A stretch of 64,000 nt of DNA from Talinum fruticosum (GCA_021018815.1 JAITYX010000002.1:14601001-14665000), one strand, 5' to 3'. Positions 35,953 through 48,927 are shown, counted from the first letter of the stretch. The notes: a model not told the origin generated them from the letters alone. Made by a program: numbers and translations.

Positions 35953-38900
35953 TGTAACACTCCAAAACCCACGTTAGTAGTATTATATCGCCCGAGTTTC
36001 TCAAAGAAACTCACAAGGCTCACTCAGGTGTTAACTTGGCTATCTAAATCCAACCAAAAGGTAAGGAAGGAAATTTTCCATAAAGGTTAGAAATTTTCTA
36101 AAAATTTCGATAAAGATCCGTTTGTAATAAGGACTATCCCATAGGCTTAAAACCTTAAAACTAGGGATGGCACCGGGCGGGTTTTCCCGACCCCGTTGGG
36201 TCCCCGCCCGGAACGGGAAAATTCCCCGCCCCGTCGAGGGCGAGGGCGGGGGAAGAAGTTAGTCCCGGGCGGGGACGGGGATTTTTCCCGCCCGTCCCCA
36301 TTTCCCCGCCCGAAAATTACATTTATATCCCTCATTTTTAGGGTTAATTATGAATATTTGGGGGTAGAAAGGTAATTACAATAAAAACCCTAGACTATTT
36401 AAACTCTCTAACTCCCAACCTCCCCTTTCACTTTTTCACCGTGGCTTTCTCTCTCCTCTCGGTATGCTCTCTCTCTCCTCTCCTCTCCTCTCGCCGTCTC
36501 CCTCTCCCTCTCGTCGTCTCCCTCTCGGCCCCCTCTCGCGTGTCTCGCCATCTCTCTCTCCTCTCGGGTATGCTCTCTCATTGTCTCTCCTCTCACCGTC
36601 TCCCTCTCCTTCTCGGCCCCCTCTCGCCGTCTCCCTCTCGCGTGCTCGCTCGCCGTCTCCCTCTCGCTTTCTCCCTCTCACCGTGGTCTCTCTCTCCTCC
36701 CTCTCGCCGTGGTCTCTCTCTCTCCCGGTGGAAATTGGGTACCCGGCGGGCGGGCGGGGGGGTGTCCCCCGACCCGCCCGTTGCCATCCCTACTTAAAAC
36801 CCTACATAAAACCATAATATAACTCAACGAGCCATACGCTCGGAGTATACAACTCAACGGCCGCACGTCGAGTCCAATCAACCATGCATTAAAACTTAAA
36901 CAATCTAAATGGTTCACTATACAATTGGTACAAACTATATGAACTAAATTGCAAACTAAAATACTTTGAAATATAAGAAATATACATCCGCAACTTGAAT
37001 TACTCAGCAAACAGACAAACGAAGCAATCGCAGAAATCCGAAATATGGTACTTAGTACTGCGACACCTCCTTTGCTCACCGGAAAGTCTTACACTCTTAA
37101 AATGGAAATTCTTTATACATACTACTCATAATAATGAAATCGGCGAAAGCATAATAGCATAATACAAATCTAGATACTTTTCAATGAAATTTTTGAAGTC
37201 GTTTTCAACGTAAAGATCATAACACTTCAATCATTCAAAAGCACGAATTGCAATCATTTTGGGAATTGAACCACTTTCCCTCAAATACATTTAGTTTAAC
37301 CGAAAATCCTTTCGGGGCTTTAGACAATTGCACTAGCACTAGACGGTTTCTCGAGGGCGCGACCCCTTGACTCGGGTTCTCGGGACCTATCTCTAGTATG
37401 CCCGGAAGGCTCCGTTTTTCTCGTCAAGAAAGAATCAACCTCTGGTCTAAACAATCCTTAGCCCAAAATCCGTTCAAAACCGAAGTGAACATTCTAAGCT
37501 AGCACATTAACTCAAGGATTCACCCAAAGTACTTAACCTCTCATATTAATCCACATTCTATTCAAGCAAGTCTCCTCTTTCCCATATACGTAATTCTCGT
37601 CGTACTCTGTTGTCAATGCCACAAATCAATTTACATGGATGCATATTCCCTTAATATTCTAATTTCTTGTTCCTCTCTATATTATAAAGTCCATTCCCCT
37701 TAACTTAATTCACTTTCAAACCAAATGAGTTTAGGAACTAATACTTTATTGAGCCACAATAACCACAAGTAATCCCCATTTAATCCAAAAGTCTTCACAA
37801 CTTGTCATCTTTACCTCGATTTCTCATCTTATATCTCCACATTACTAATTAAACTCTTTCTCGCTCACATTTGACCATATAGCTCTTAATCTTACTTTAT
37901 TACTCTATTTCCTCTAGCTCCACTTATGTTCAAGTTTACTTGTTCTCAAGGATTTAGATATGTTCTCAACTCAGTTCGACCTACTAATCACCTGCCCTCC
38001 ACTTTCCTACCTCAATCGTGCATTACTTGAGATAAACTCACACTTCTCATTTGTATTCCAGATCATTATCTCCAAATATCGATAATTATCTTTCGACGCC
38101 GAAAATTCAAGAAATCCCTAAGGTTCAATTCATCCATAATTCGTACCCAAAATATGATTTCTTTAACCCTAATTGCTAACTTAGATTCTCATATTACTCC
38201 TTAGACCTAAATAACGCAACTCCATCAAATTTCCAGGTTCTTAATTCAGTCTCAACAACATAATAAGATTCGCTCATATCCCAACTCAGTTCTAACTATC
38301 TCCTAAATTCATTCTACAGCACAAACATTCAATATCCACAGTAAACATTCAATATTCACAATAAATCCACTTGGGTTTCGAAATTACTAATAGTTTAGAG
38401 TAGAAGACTACCTATCTCGAATTCTTAGGTATTGAAATCTGATTTGGATGAATTTGAATTGAGTTCCTTGTCTCCCCCATCCTTTCGTTCATCTTTGTCT
38501 ACTCGGTTCTGACTCGATTTCCCGTCGCATGCCCACAGCTCACCGGCCGCAGCTCCTTGTTCGCCCGCCGCAGTTCCACTTCACCATTCTCGTTCGTTCC
38601 TCGGGGTTGGTCTCAGAGACCTCTCGCGCTCTCTTTCTCAGCTCCGTTTCCGGTCTGTTCTTCACTCCCTCGCTGTGCTTAATGGCCGCGGCGTTCTCGC
38701 CATTCAAGCAGCCACCAGCCCCTTTGCTAGCTCTCACGCTCGCACCCTCTCTCTCTCTCTCTGCTTCTCTCTCGCTCACCGTGTTTCGCCCTCGCCCGAC
38801 CTCCCTTTTCTCGTTTTCCCCCATTCCAATTCTGCTCCTTCTTCTTTCTTTCGCTCTCTTGTTTCCTTTTTTCCTTCATCAGCCGCTTGGGCCTGCCGTG

Positions 38901-39415
38901 CCAGCCGGTTGCCGGTTTCCGGTGTTCCTCTAGCTCCCGTTCACTCTCCCCCTCTCTCTCTGCGTTGTTCTCCCTCGCCTTTCCTTTTCTTTCCTATGCT
39001 CGAGCCTTCGAGCCTTTCTTCTTTACCTTCCTCTCTCTCCACCAATTAATGATCAGTGAACAACCCTTATTGGACCCCAAATTTTCCTCTCTAATCTACT
39101 CAGTTAAGAGTAATCCTAATCCCCCTCCTTTTCTTTTTTTTTTTTTTTGTTAATCCTCATAATAATTAAACCCCACATACGTAGCATAAGCGGTCTCGAG
39201 TTTATATTTAGCAAGGCCAGGCGGAAAATTAAGAGGAAGGAATTAACATATTTTACTAATTAGGGTTACACGAACTCACAATAATTCGCTCAAATAAATT
39301 AACGAATATACATATCCACGTATATATATTTGTCATTCAACCTACTCTATTTAATTAAAACCAAATAATTAACTTAACTCGTATAACTACCTAACCTAAA
39401 ATTACGGGTCTTACA
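35953..39415. mobile_element. Solo LTR, same family as 26.3 kb, inside a MITE
   Basis: Begins TGTAACACTCC and ends GGGTCTTACA. The flanks are actaa (35,948-35,952) and aataa (39,416-39,420), a 4/5 match to a target-site duplication. Internal landmarks match the LTR at 26,310: cataggcttaa, the ggcgcgaccc segment, and CT-rich low-complexity DNA near the 3' part. After subtracting the nested hAT element and its duplicated target (639 bases) the length is 2,824, close to the 2,929 of the first copy. Open frames near 38,530-39,150 are low-complexity artefacts. Confidence 0.85.
36162..36792. mobile_element. hAT non-autonomous element in the LTR
   Basis: Ends TAGGGATGGCACCGGGCGGG and, reverse-complemented at the other side, TAGGGATGGCAACGGGCGGG. 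It is flanked by a perfect 8 bp duplication cttaaaac (36,154-36,161 and 36,793-36,800), diagnostic of hAT transposition. The 631 bp interior is strongly GC-rich at the ends and CT/GA low-complexity in the middle; the frames read there on both strands are not genes. No transposase. Confidence 0.92.

Positions 39416-39470
<55 letters not shown>
39416..39470. repeat. (AAT)n microsatellite
   Basis: About 18 AAT units directly at the 3' border of the solo LTR, which may have blurred its target-site duplication. Confidence 0.95.
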
Positions 39471-39718
39471 TTTTATTTATTATTATTATTAACAATAAGA
39501 ACAACAATAATAATTTACAATGATATAAAATAATTTAAAAAATAAAATAATTTTGATTTCATTCCATGGTTAACAACCAAGCAACAAGAATTAGAACTTA
39601 ATTTCATTCTTATTCTCTACCAAATACTTGAAGAGAATATTCAAGTTCCATGCCTAACCCTTTAGGTATCATTCCTTATTTCATTCTATTCCAGTTTCCC
39701 ATACCAAACATGGCCTAA

Positions 39719-40240
39719 GTAAAACTCCTGGTTATCTAAGTAACGTTCCCGGTAAATAGGAATTTGTTTCCTATTAAATTCGGTGGTAGTGAAATACGGA
39801 ATGATACTTGGATTTAAGTTAAACCAAAAACTAATTAGGATAAAGCAAACGAAAAACGGTAAAGAGTATATACGAAACATGTTATCCCATAATTAAACAT
39901 GCATAATTTATACAATTGCCTAAACAGATTAGGAATTTGATATTGGGAACAAAAACCTAACAATGATACCATTGTTGGTATATTAGAGAATACCTTGAAT
40001 ATGTGGAAGCTTCTGATTTGCCACTTAGAGCTTTACGATTTTGCAAATTCTCGAAGTGTCGAGATCCACTTCTATGCCTTCTCTTCGGTAAAACACAACC
40101 CATAGAAACCCCGGTGGAGTAGCCACCGGTGGATAATTCCGCCTTTAAAACCCATTAACTTTGATGACTGTTTTATGTGAAGTAGTGATTGAGAAATTTG
40201 GGAGAGAGAATCGGGGAAGAGCAAGCGATGTTCTCGGGTG
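39719..40240. other. Intergenic, no gene recognised
   Basis: AT-rich spacer between the MITE end and the decayed last exon of the DHFR-TS pseudogene. No clear exon or element ends. Confidence 0.45.
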
Positions 40241-41705
40241 GTATACCTCAAAAGAATTCATATCCTTCTCTAAGGATTCATCTTCAAAACCTGTTTGAGG
40301 TGCATAATGTCAGTCAAAAAATAGCCTTCGGAAATGAGACAAAAATCCCATAAAAACAATATTCCCTCGGTCACATATTGTTCTTCTTAATGGAAGACCA
40401 CAAATATGGCGAGATATCATATGATATTATCGAAGAATTATCATTTAACAGTGCAAATGAAAATTTACCGGTCACCTTAGCAGTATAGCTAGCCATTTCA
40501 AGTCAACATGCCATTTGGGAATCCCCCTAAAAAAATAACAAAAAAAGAAAGTTGAATAAGAAGAACTAAGCAGAGTGAGAAACAGAGACAACAGTCCCAC
40601 TGTATGATCGACGAGTATATTATTTTTAAGCGCCACTCATTAGAAAAAGCTTGGGCAAGTTTTGCAACTGTTCCTCCAGAATTTCAATATGGTTGCAATA
40701 TACATGACAACCCAGCATATCATGAATGAAACATCCAAGAAGGTCTACAGGAACAGAGAAAGCTGAGAAATAAGCACATAGAGGTAACATACCAATCTTT
40801 TTTATACAAAAACCAAAACCAACCTTAGGCTTCTTGAGTTCATTACTTCAAACTCAAGAAGCCTATCCAATCTGTAAAAAACTTAATGGTATGAAGACTG
40901 TTCATTAAAAAATAATAATAATAAAAAAGTTACAGTGACAAGCGTGTCAAGAAAATGCCTACCAAGCAATCACGCAGGTTAATAATGCAAAACATGTAAC
41001 GTTAGACCATAAATGGCACTCCAACCCCACGTCTGCTGAGCGTTGATACATCACACTGGATAGCTCCCCATCGGCAACATAGGACTGTAACACAGAAAGG
41101 AGAGTTGTCATTGGGAGAGGAAAAAAAAAAAAATTAGCAGGGAAGCGTCGAGGTGGTAACTGGTAACCTGAGCAAACCTGTGGCACACAAGGCAGTGATT
41201 GCTCATGTTCTCAATCTTGTGAATACTAGTGTAGTCAGCATCAATGTAAAAATAGTTCTGCAAGGAACAAGAAGTTATTAATAAGAACTATTGGCACCAA
41301 ATGAAGTAAACATAAGTTAGCTCGGCACTAAAGAATCCAAACCCAATGTAGAAAATATGATCAATACCAAGGAAGAAACAAAGGAGAATCCGTGAATCAG
41401 GATCACAAGTTGGTGTTTTAAGTGCTTCCCTGCACAGTTAAAACAGAGACCCTTTTATGGCAATAACAGAATTACAACTCAAAATACATACAAAGACACA
41501 AGCAGTTGAGATTGGAAGTAATTCCATAAAAATGCAGGACCAATAAACCAAATACCCACCTCAATCTGCAGGCCACCCCCAATGATGAACACTTCATCAA
41601 CTGAAAGACTATGTGGGACCATGATGGAGCATTTCCCAAGTAATTTCCCACCCTTGCTGATACCGGTCTCTATAGTGGCAGCAACAACCCTCCTGCTGTA
41701 AGATC
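40240..41705 (-). pseudogene. DHFR-TS pseudogene copy P2
   Basis: Minus-strand remnants in gene order: a shortened DHFR exon (41,570-41,700; VVAATIETGISKGG joined after a deletion to DEVFIIGGG), a shortened linker exon (about 41,365-41,430), part of TS exon 8 (41,166-41,265), exon 9 (40,965-41,085; [14 protein letters not shown], then scrambled), exon 10 (40,660-40,750; HVYCNH retained) and the start of exon 11 (40,245-40,310) with an in-frame stop. Exons 4-7 are missing and the end of exon 11 is gone. The matching 3' flank lies at 35.0-35.4 kb beyond the transposon nest. It cannot encode an enzyme. The parent is the locus at 60-63.7 kb or a common ancestor. Confidence 0.85.
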
Positions 41706-41759
41706 AAAAGGATATTGCTTTCTTAGTGTAGCTAACTGGAAAACATTTAAGCAAATTTC

Positions 41760-42795
41760 ACAGGATGCTCAATATGGTTGTATTGTACGTGAGCATCCCC
41801 CAGCTCATGAATGAAATCTCCCAGAAAGAGTTACCTCAAACTGGACAACATACAACTGTAATAAAAAGGCGATTAGCAGCAGAAACAAGTGTTTAGGTGC
41901 TTAGGACTAACCTCAAGTGTTTAGGTACTAAGGACTAACCATTGTGGTCATCTGGATCGTTCTTAATTTTGCGTATAACATCCGCTAACTAATCAAATCC
42001 TTCACCACGCACTGTAGTACTGAGCAAGCAACAAGATGCAATAAGATAAGACTAATGTCACCATAGAAAGCAACCATATGTTAATTAACTTGCTGAACTC
42101 ATAAAATAAGACCATGTTGTATTTAGCTTTAAAGAGTTGTAAAGTTGTAAGGAATTCTAAACAAAGTTTTAAGGAATTGTAAGCACTTATAAGATAATTG
42201 TAAAGTTAGTTGTAAAAGGTGTAAGGAGTTGTAAGAAATTATAAGAGTGTAAGTTAAAGTTGAATGGAACAAAGCCTAAAGAACCTTTCTCCATAGTGTC
42301 TCCACATGAATCCGTAAATATAGGTCCTAAGTTGTCCTGCTCTCTTTCTGTCGATCCAATGCTGCAATGAGAATTATATGGATGCATGTCAAAATCACAT
42401 ATCCTTAATGTTAAATTTCACCTGATAATGAGAAATGATAGGGTGAGAACTAGTCATATGTACCTATCAAACTTCTTGACGCATTTCTATACATAAAAGT
42501 ATGCCTTTCTCCTGCATTACCTGAAACGATAGATCCTGAATTACGACAGATTGTTGAATATACACACAACTGTTATCTCATATTTTGAAAACCCTCAATT
42601 TGCCATATGATTGCAATCCCCTTTGTTTCTAGGGAGTACAATACACAGAAATGGAATAAAAATTGGCACTCAAGAGTCTGAACCCAAGATTAAATTAATT
42701 AATAAGTGAGACTACATAATACCAGTTGAATAAAAATTATCAACACTAATGAACCACGATAACCCTTCCATAACACCGCATCAGATACTCTCTTA
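41760..42795 (-). pseudogene. DHFR-TS pseudogene copy P1 (TS part)
   Basis: Further minus-strand TS exon remnants lie upstream of P2: exon 5 (42,743-42,793), exon 6 (42,472-42,535), exon 7 (42,283-42,365, reading SIGSTEREQDNLGPIF), exon 8 (41,938-42,000) and a piece of exon 10 (41,765-41,835, reading GDFIHELGDAHV). The DHFR part and exons 9 and 11 are absent. Because a P2 DHFR exon comes after this copy's exon 10, the two are separate tandem copies and not one gene. Confidence 0.8.
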
Positions 42796-42849
42796 ATTTA
42801 AAATAACAAAATATGTCAGCCCATATATTATATATACAGTTGAAACAAA

Positions 42850-43194
42850 GGTCATGTTTGGCTTATAACTTTCTATTAATTTTTAAATAAATATGAATTT
42901 TTAAGGGTTTTGACTTTTTGACTTTAGATATTTAATAACTTGATTTTCTATAATATTTTTTTATCCTGAAAATATAGTATTTGAAAAGTTAACTTTAATA
43001 GATTTTTGTAAATTAACTTTTTATCTCACCACTTTTTGTGAGAAATAGTTAATTTTATCAAATAATTTTATGATGTAAACAATTGATATAAATAGTTAAT
43101 TCAATCAAGAACAACCAATAACCAATCAATCATCTAATAGCCAATAACTAACAACGAATATTCAACCGGCAACAGCCAACGCCCAAACAGGGCC
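42850..43194. mobile_element. MITE with GGYC-TGTTTGG termini
   Basis: Left end GGTCATGTTTGGC; right end reverse-complemented GGCCCTGTTTGGGC. Both flanks are aaa. It is 345 bp, AT-rich and has no coding. It is either a Tourist-type or a hAT-type MITE. Confidence 0.6.
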
Positions 43195-44640
43195 AAAGAC
43201 TTTTCATGAGTAATCTACTATATGTGTAGCCAGTCCAAACTTATAATCATCAAATCATATCACTTACAGAAACCAACAACAGGGTAAAATCTAAAACTTA
43301 TGCACAAAATAGAGAGAGATTTGAGACGACTGAGACGTACCTTAGTCTCTAAAAACCGAAAGATTTTCACCGATGGTATGGGTTGATTTCAAGGTAATTG
43401 ATTTCCCATCCTCGCCGGAAGCCCATCTTCCAATTAAAACAATGTTATTGCAATGAATATCATCAGATAACCAGAAACCAAAACCGAAGATGATGTGACT
43501 GCAATTACAGGAGAGTCTTACCTATGGGAATTTGAAAAAGTGGATAGACTTACCCCCAGAGAGAAAATGTGCACGCTCCTATCTCCAAAAAAGCATTACT
43601 TCACAAAAAAAGACTAGCATTATCTGTGAGATCTTTTCCTATCTAAACAAAAAACTTTAAAATGCTTCTAAGTAATTGTTAGCAGAAAGTTGTTTTTTTT
43701 CAAAATCCAGTACTTTTCTTCACTTTTTTATAACGAGGTTATCGCACTGGGGTCGATTTTGACATTTATTTATTACCAACATCAATAAAAAAATAAAAAA
43801 TGTAGCGGATAACATTTTTGCAATAAAGGATTCAAATCATTTTATCGACATGAGTGTTCTATATCGACAAATTTCTCAACTAAAAGTTCAAATTCGGAGA
43901 GTCAAAGTGTCCACTTGAACACCTTAGAATGAAATTACACCTACATGTTCGGTAGGCCAGTGCTACAGTACCCCAGCTGATAATCCATCAAAACCCCGGA
44001 AAGAAACCCTAGTTTAAATGAGTAATAGAAATTGATTTTAAAGAAGAAAGAGAGTTACCCTCTACTGTGCAGATAGAGTGAGAACAAAGATCATCATTCG
44101 AGAATCCTCAAGACCGACGCCGACAAAGCGACCGCCAGGCGGCTATTGAATGAATGTCTCCGCTGGGAATCGAGACCGCCACCGGAGGAGGAGTGGCGCT
44201 AAAGCCTTGACAAAGGAAATGGAAATCGAAAGAGAGAGGAGAGAGAAGGGAAAAGAGCGGTTCTAAAACCAACGTGTAAAACCGATGGGGTCCATGCGTT
44301 ATATATCACGCCCAATCGATTTCGTGTTATATCCATCACCGCCAGCCGACGCTGCTTTCTTACACGCGTACTTTCCTCCGTTGCATTTACGCGAGTCGTA
44401 TCGCATTTTCCTCCTACGGTGTCCACGCGGTGAAATTTTTTAAACTTTATTAGTAAAAATATAGGATTTATCATTATATCAAATCAAGTCCGCTAGTTGA
44501 ATGATGCTAGTTGAATCATACGAGCAATTAGATGGTTAACCGTGTTTCCCTATGTTTAACACAGTTAGAGAGTAGAGAATTAAAGGGAAGTAACAAGTGT
44601 TTGACATCATCAATTAGTGAGTCAACTAAGCCTTTCTGAT
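43195..44640 (-). other. Possible orphan promoter/first exon, minus strand
   Basis: 44,050-44,270 is GC-richer than its surroundings and on the minus strand runs to a GAGG/GTAACT donor-like site, as a first exon or leader would. No protein-coding continuation is evident, and the sequence does not match the leader of the DHFR-TS gene at 63.6 kb. Elsewhere in this interval I see nothing recognisable. Confidence 0.25.
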
Positions 44641-44644
44641 CGGA

Positions 44645-45100
44645 AATATTACAATTTGGTAATGATACCCAGAGCATCTGTTCCAATAATAATCACCCTA
44701 TCTCACCATAGTTTTGCTGCGTATAATAAAGCAAAATGTACAGCTTCCAGGTCTCCTGGTTTTACGCTTGTCTTCATTAGGACTTGCTTGACCCTATCCC
44801 TACTACCACTTGCCCCCTACCATTTCTGGGATCTATTCCAGTCCAACCCAGTTGTTAAAGACTGTAGCATCTGCGTTAATCTTTACTCATCCTTTGGTGG
44901 AGCTTGCCATCTCTCAAAAGATCTAATTCATCCACAACAGCTATCAAGTATCTCTAAAACTCTACTACCATTGGCCAAAAACCCGCACACAATAGCTTCA
45001 AAGATAGGTATTCACCCCCAAAATCACCTTGTTCCTCATTGTCCAACAGGCCCACATGAAGGCAATGAATTTTTCAAAACCTTTTCTGCCTAATTTGTCC
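44645..45100 (-). pseudogene. RNase H-like (RVT_3) fragment
   Basis: The minus strand reads FEKFIAFMWACWTMRNKVIL, then after stops VKINADATVFNNWVGL and, in another frame, VKPGDLEAVHFALLYAAKLW. This is the pattern of the plant RNase H-like domain found at the end of LINE polyproteins and in reverse-transcriptase-derived genes (KINxDA, then a LEAxA helix). Several stops and shifts break it. The plus-strand 158-codon frame over the same bases is a shadow. Confidence 0.6.
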
Positions 45101-45551
45101 CGCACCTATTGGATTTTGCAAAGGAAGACAACAGGGTGTCCCTGCAAACCTGCGAGAATTTTATATTTTAACCCTTTTTTTAACCTTTTATTTTCTCACT
45201 AATTATTTTTAAAACCAATTTTATTTTTTTGTAAAATTTATGCGCTTATTAATAATTTACAAGTATATTGCATAGAAAAATTTTAAAAATCTGTTTTTCA
45301 TCAAAAAAAAAAAAAAAGTTATGAGTTTATTTTATAAAAAATTACAAGTTTAATATGTAAACCGTTGCAAAACATGTTAAATATATTTTTAAAAATATCA
45401 AAGGAGATGTCAATGCCAATGTATAGGAGATTTTAACTTAGATTTTTGTAACACTTCTTAAATATTTTATCAATTGATCCAACTGACACAATTCTTTTTT
45501 TTTTTACTTTAAAAATGCAGGGTACACTAGACGACCTAAGTACCCTTCTCC

Positions 45552-45893
45552 GGTTAGGGGTGAGCGGGACTGGATATCGGTCATTTTGGCCGAAACCGAT
45601 GGGAACCAGGTACCCGGTTGACCTTTTTTTTTTTCAAATATCATTTTACTTTTTATAATTTTTACTAATTTTTTTGGTAAAGTTTTAGCCAATAATTGAA
45701 AAAATTGGGTAACCGGATTGCTTGTAATTAAAAAAATATTATATATATATAATAAAACCGGATTCGGGTCCGGGTCGGGTCCATGATTTCATACCCGATC
45801 CCGGACCCAATTATAACCAGGTCCTAAAATTTGGACCCAGTCCGGTCCCCATTCAACCGGGTCCAGTAACCTAATACCCGAAATTTTTGCTCA
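45552..45893. mobile_element. Degenerate hAT-like element
   Basis: Starts taggggtgagcggga and closes with ttgctcagccatatctcta, whose reverse complement is a poor match to the start. The interior has ccggattcgggtccgggtcg-type sequence seen in plant hAT MITEs. No clear 8 bp target duplication could be found. Confidence 0.4.
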
Positions 45894-48700
45894 GCCATAT
45901 CTCTAGCAAACAAAACAAAATTCTACCAAGTAAAGCATAAACTTTTAAATCCCAATACAAATGGACCTTTTTATTACATCATTTAAGAAAGAAAACAAGC
46001 TTACAGCTCCACCGTTCTCTAATGCATATAAAATAGGACATGTGGAAATATTTTATTTAATTGAGGAAAATGGTCTATTACAAACTTGATGAGAAGCGTA
46101 ACAATGCGTGGACCGTAGGATAAAATATATTTTTAAGCATGCCAATCACCACATGACAAATTAAAGTAATCAGAAAATGATATATAATATATGGTTTAAA
46201 ATTTAAATGACCTTTTGATGCTTTAGGCTCAAAGCTATCACAGTGGCCAATTATCCAGCAGAATTACTGAACCCAAATGTCATAACAGTAGCCAAACCTT
46301 TGCCGGCTAAAGACGGGCTCCACAATAAAGTCACAAACTCTAGAAATTGATCGATCAAACAAAGCATACCCTCTATTTCCTTGATTCATTTTGTAATTTT
46401 GTAAATATATTTTATACAATAATTTTAATATTTATTTTTTTAATAAAAAATTATTGCTCACTGTTAGAATAAAGCTAATTATCAATTTAATTATAAGACA
46501 GCTCTTCCAATATACTAATAAATATTTTCTATTGACTTGAATTCTAAGTTATGTTGAAATGACATAATTATTAAATAACTTAAATTAATTTACGTTGTCT
46601 ATCCTATATTTAATTTTCTTATGAATTTCCGTGTATTCCTACAAAGATCTATATTCAAATTATCTATATCATGTACACATCTCTTCACACATGCACACGT
46701 TTTTTTTTTTTTTTTTTGTATTTTTGAGTTAAATATTATCTATAATCAACTATTGAAGTCTTTATGTCCCAAAAAGTATCTCCAAAATTCTCATATGTAA
46801 CTTTCATATCAGGCAGGCATATATAATATAATTCTTATTGTTTAAAATTTTCATACTGTGTATAGAAATACGAAAAATATTTACAGGGACCGAAATCCCA
46901 AAATCTAATCCACAATCACTTCCCAATCTTATCATATAATCATTGTTTTTTAAAATTTTCAACAAGTACTGCATAAAAATACGGAAACTTTTTAAAAAAT
47001 CATTGTTTTTCGGTCTCTCCACCACAAGGACCCTACCCAATTTTTATGTCTCCATCATACCTTCAAAAGGTAACGGAAAGCTTAACAGAAAATAGTAAAA
47101 ATGTACTAATAAGATATTTGTGAGGTAGTAGCTGAACTCACCCTTAATAAGATGGTGAATAAAAGTATGAATTTTAAAAGTATATTTATTATATTTGAAG
47201 AAATTTTGTTACAAACGCTCACGACGCAAAAGAAATTACATCCTTAATCAAGCCAAAAAAATATATAAAAACTTGACAAGTCCTCTTTTTTAAAGGAAAA
47301 ACAAACAGACGAAGACATATGGCATAATTTTAAAGACTTTTTAGGCAAAAAGTTGGTCTTGCGCCATTCTCCATTGTGGGGTCAGACGAGTTTATTTATT
47401 AGAATGATTAAAGTGAATTTTGTCACTCAAAGTGGGAGTTGATTTTTTGAAATTTATGGCTACTAATTTACGATGAATTTCTTAGGAAGTAAGGAAAAGG
47501 AAGAAAAGAGGTGCCCCATTGTCCAATCATATAATACACTTTGGCCAAATGGCAATCTTAAAATGCCCCAAGCAAATTATTACGTTTGGGGAGTTCATAG
47601 TCTCCGATGTTATAAATATATTTTTTTAATTTTATGTTAATTAATATAAATTTTTATATAAGACTTTAATATATATGTGCTCCAAAAAATATGATAAATT
47701 TTTTTAATTTTATAAGGTCAGCATGTCTTGTATCCAAAGTTAATTATGGGTTAAATCATTTTTTCATTTGATTATGATAAGCCACCTTCCTTTTTTTCTT
47801 TTTTTTGGGTTTAGTAGAAAGATTAGGATGCTATAGATTAGTCAACTATAGCATTACTCGACAACAAATAAGCACTATACCAAGTTGATGCTTTTACATT
47901 TTAAAATAAAAATATATGATCAAATCATATCATAATCTAATTAAGAATTTCATTATTCGCACTAATCTTTTTTAATTAGCTGATATGTTGTAGGATGAGG
48001 AATTAGTGTTACATCAACAACCTAGATACATCTTAAATTTAGACTTTTTTTCATATAAAACTATTCATCTAAACGACAAAAAATAAGGAAAGACAAACAT
48101 TGACTACTTGTTAATTCAAAATCTGTTAGAAGCGTATTAGAAAGAAAGCTCACAGCTATAATATCACTGTACATTATTTATTTCTTAGAAAAAAATTTTA
48201 CGATGATTTTAAAAATCTTTATAGGTAAAACTTTTCTTTTCTTTAAACTTTATAGATATGAATTTTATTTAAACTATATCAATCTTTTATATCTCTTATT
48301 TTTTAAAAAAAAAAATCTTTATAGATTTCCTTCTTCCTAAGGATTCATAGTGACAAATTGCTCAAATAAAAAAAATGGTTCCTTTTTTTTAGTTAAACAC
48401 ATAAGACGAGTGCTTTAAGAATATTTATTACCTAGTTGATGGTCTTAGATACACAACTTAGAAGCTTTTCGAAGCTTCCATTATCTAAACAATAATAAGA
48501 AAAATGGGAAGACCAAAGAAAAGGATATCCTTTTTCTTTTTTATTTTTTTTTGGTGTGAAGAAAGAAGGCCTTAGTGGAGATTGCATTAACACTACTTAA
48601 ACACTTAATTATAGCACTAGATAATAAGGTAGACGGAGATTACCAGAGACATGGAGAGAAAAGAGAGAGTCCACCACTCCACTACTTTTAGTCCTTTTCC
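45893..48700. other. Intergenic, no gene recognised
   Basis: About 2.8 kb of AT-rich DNA with homopolymer runs (for example near 46,700 and 47,790). Open frames are short and show no family resemblance or splice structure. Confidence 0.5.
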
Positions 48701-48704
48701 CACA

Positions 48705-48712
48705 TATAAATA
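48705..48712 (+). promoter_or_regulatory. TATA box of the DUF4408/DUF761 gene
   Basis: TATAAATA, 216 bases upstream of the ATG at 48,928, with a CT-rich leader between. Confidence 0.55.
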
Positions 48713-48927
48713 TGGCTCACTCACTCAACCCCAATTGAGAGCATATCAACTCTAGCCTTTTCTTCCCTTCTCATCTTCCTCCTCCCCAATTTTCTACCTC
48801 CATTCCCCCCCAAAAAAAAACCCCTCAAAAAATGATTTGAACAAATCTCAACATATATAGAAATACACTACTCCAATAATATTTTGTGAGCTTATTATTT
48901 TAGCTAGCCAAAAACAGAAAAGAGGAA

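Larger units (their letters stand above)
35461..39715. mobile_element. Tourist-like MITE split by a solo LTR
   Basis: The left end is GGCCCTATTTGGTTGGGCAA and the right end, reverse-complemented, is GGCCATGTTTGGTATGGGAA. Both sides are flanked by TAA (35,458-35,460 and 39,716-39,718), the target site of PIF/Harbinger Tourist elements. Removing the inserted LTR leaves about 790 bases of AT-rich non-coding DNA with long TAT/AAT microsatellites. No transposase is present. Confidence 0.72.

Noticed and set aside
36408..36817. Several Arg/Glu- or Ser/Leu-rich ORFs on both strands
   Set aside because: Low-complexity interior of the hAT element; all frames stay open because of CTC/GAG repeats.
38529..39153. 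ORFs of 88-134 codons
   Set aside because: CT-rich part of the second solo LTR, equivalent to the artefacts in the first.
44617..45093. 158-codon plus-strand ORF as a real gene
   Set aside because: It is the shadow of an RNase H-like relic on the minus strand.
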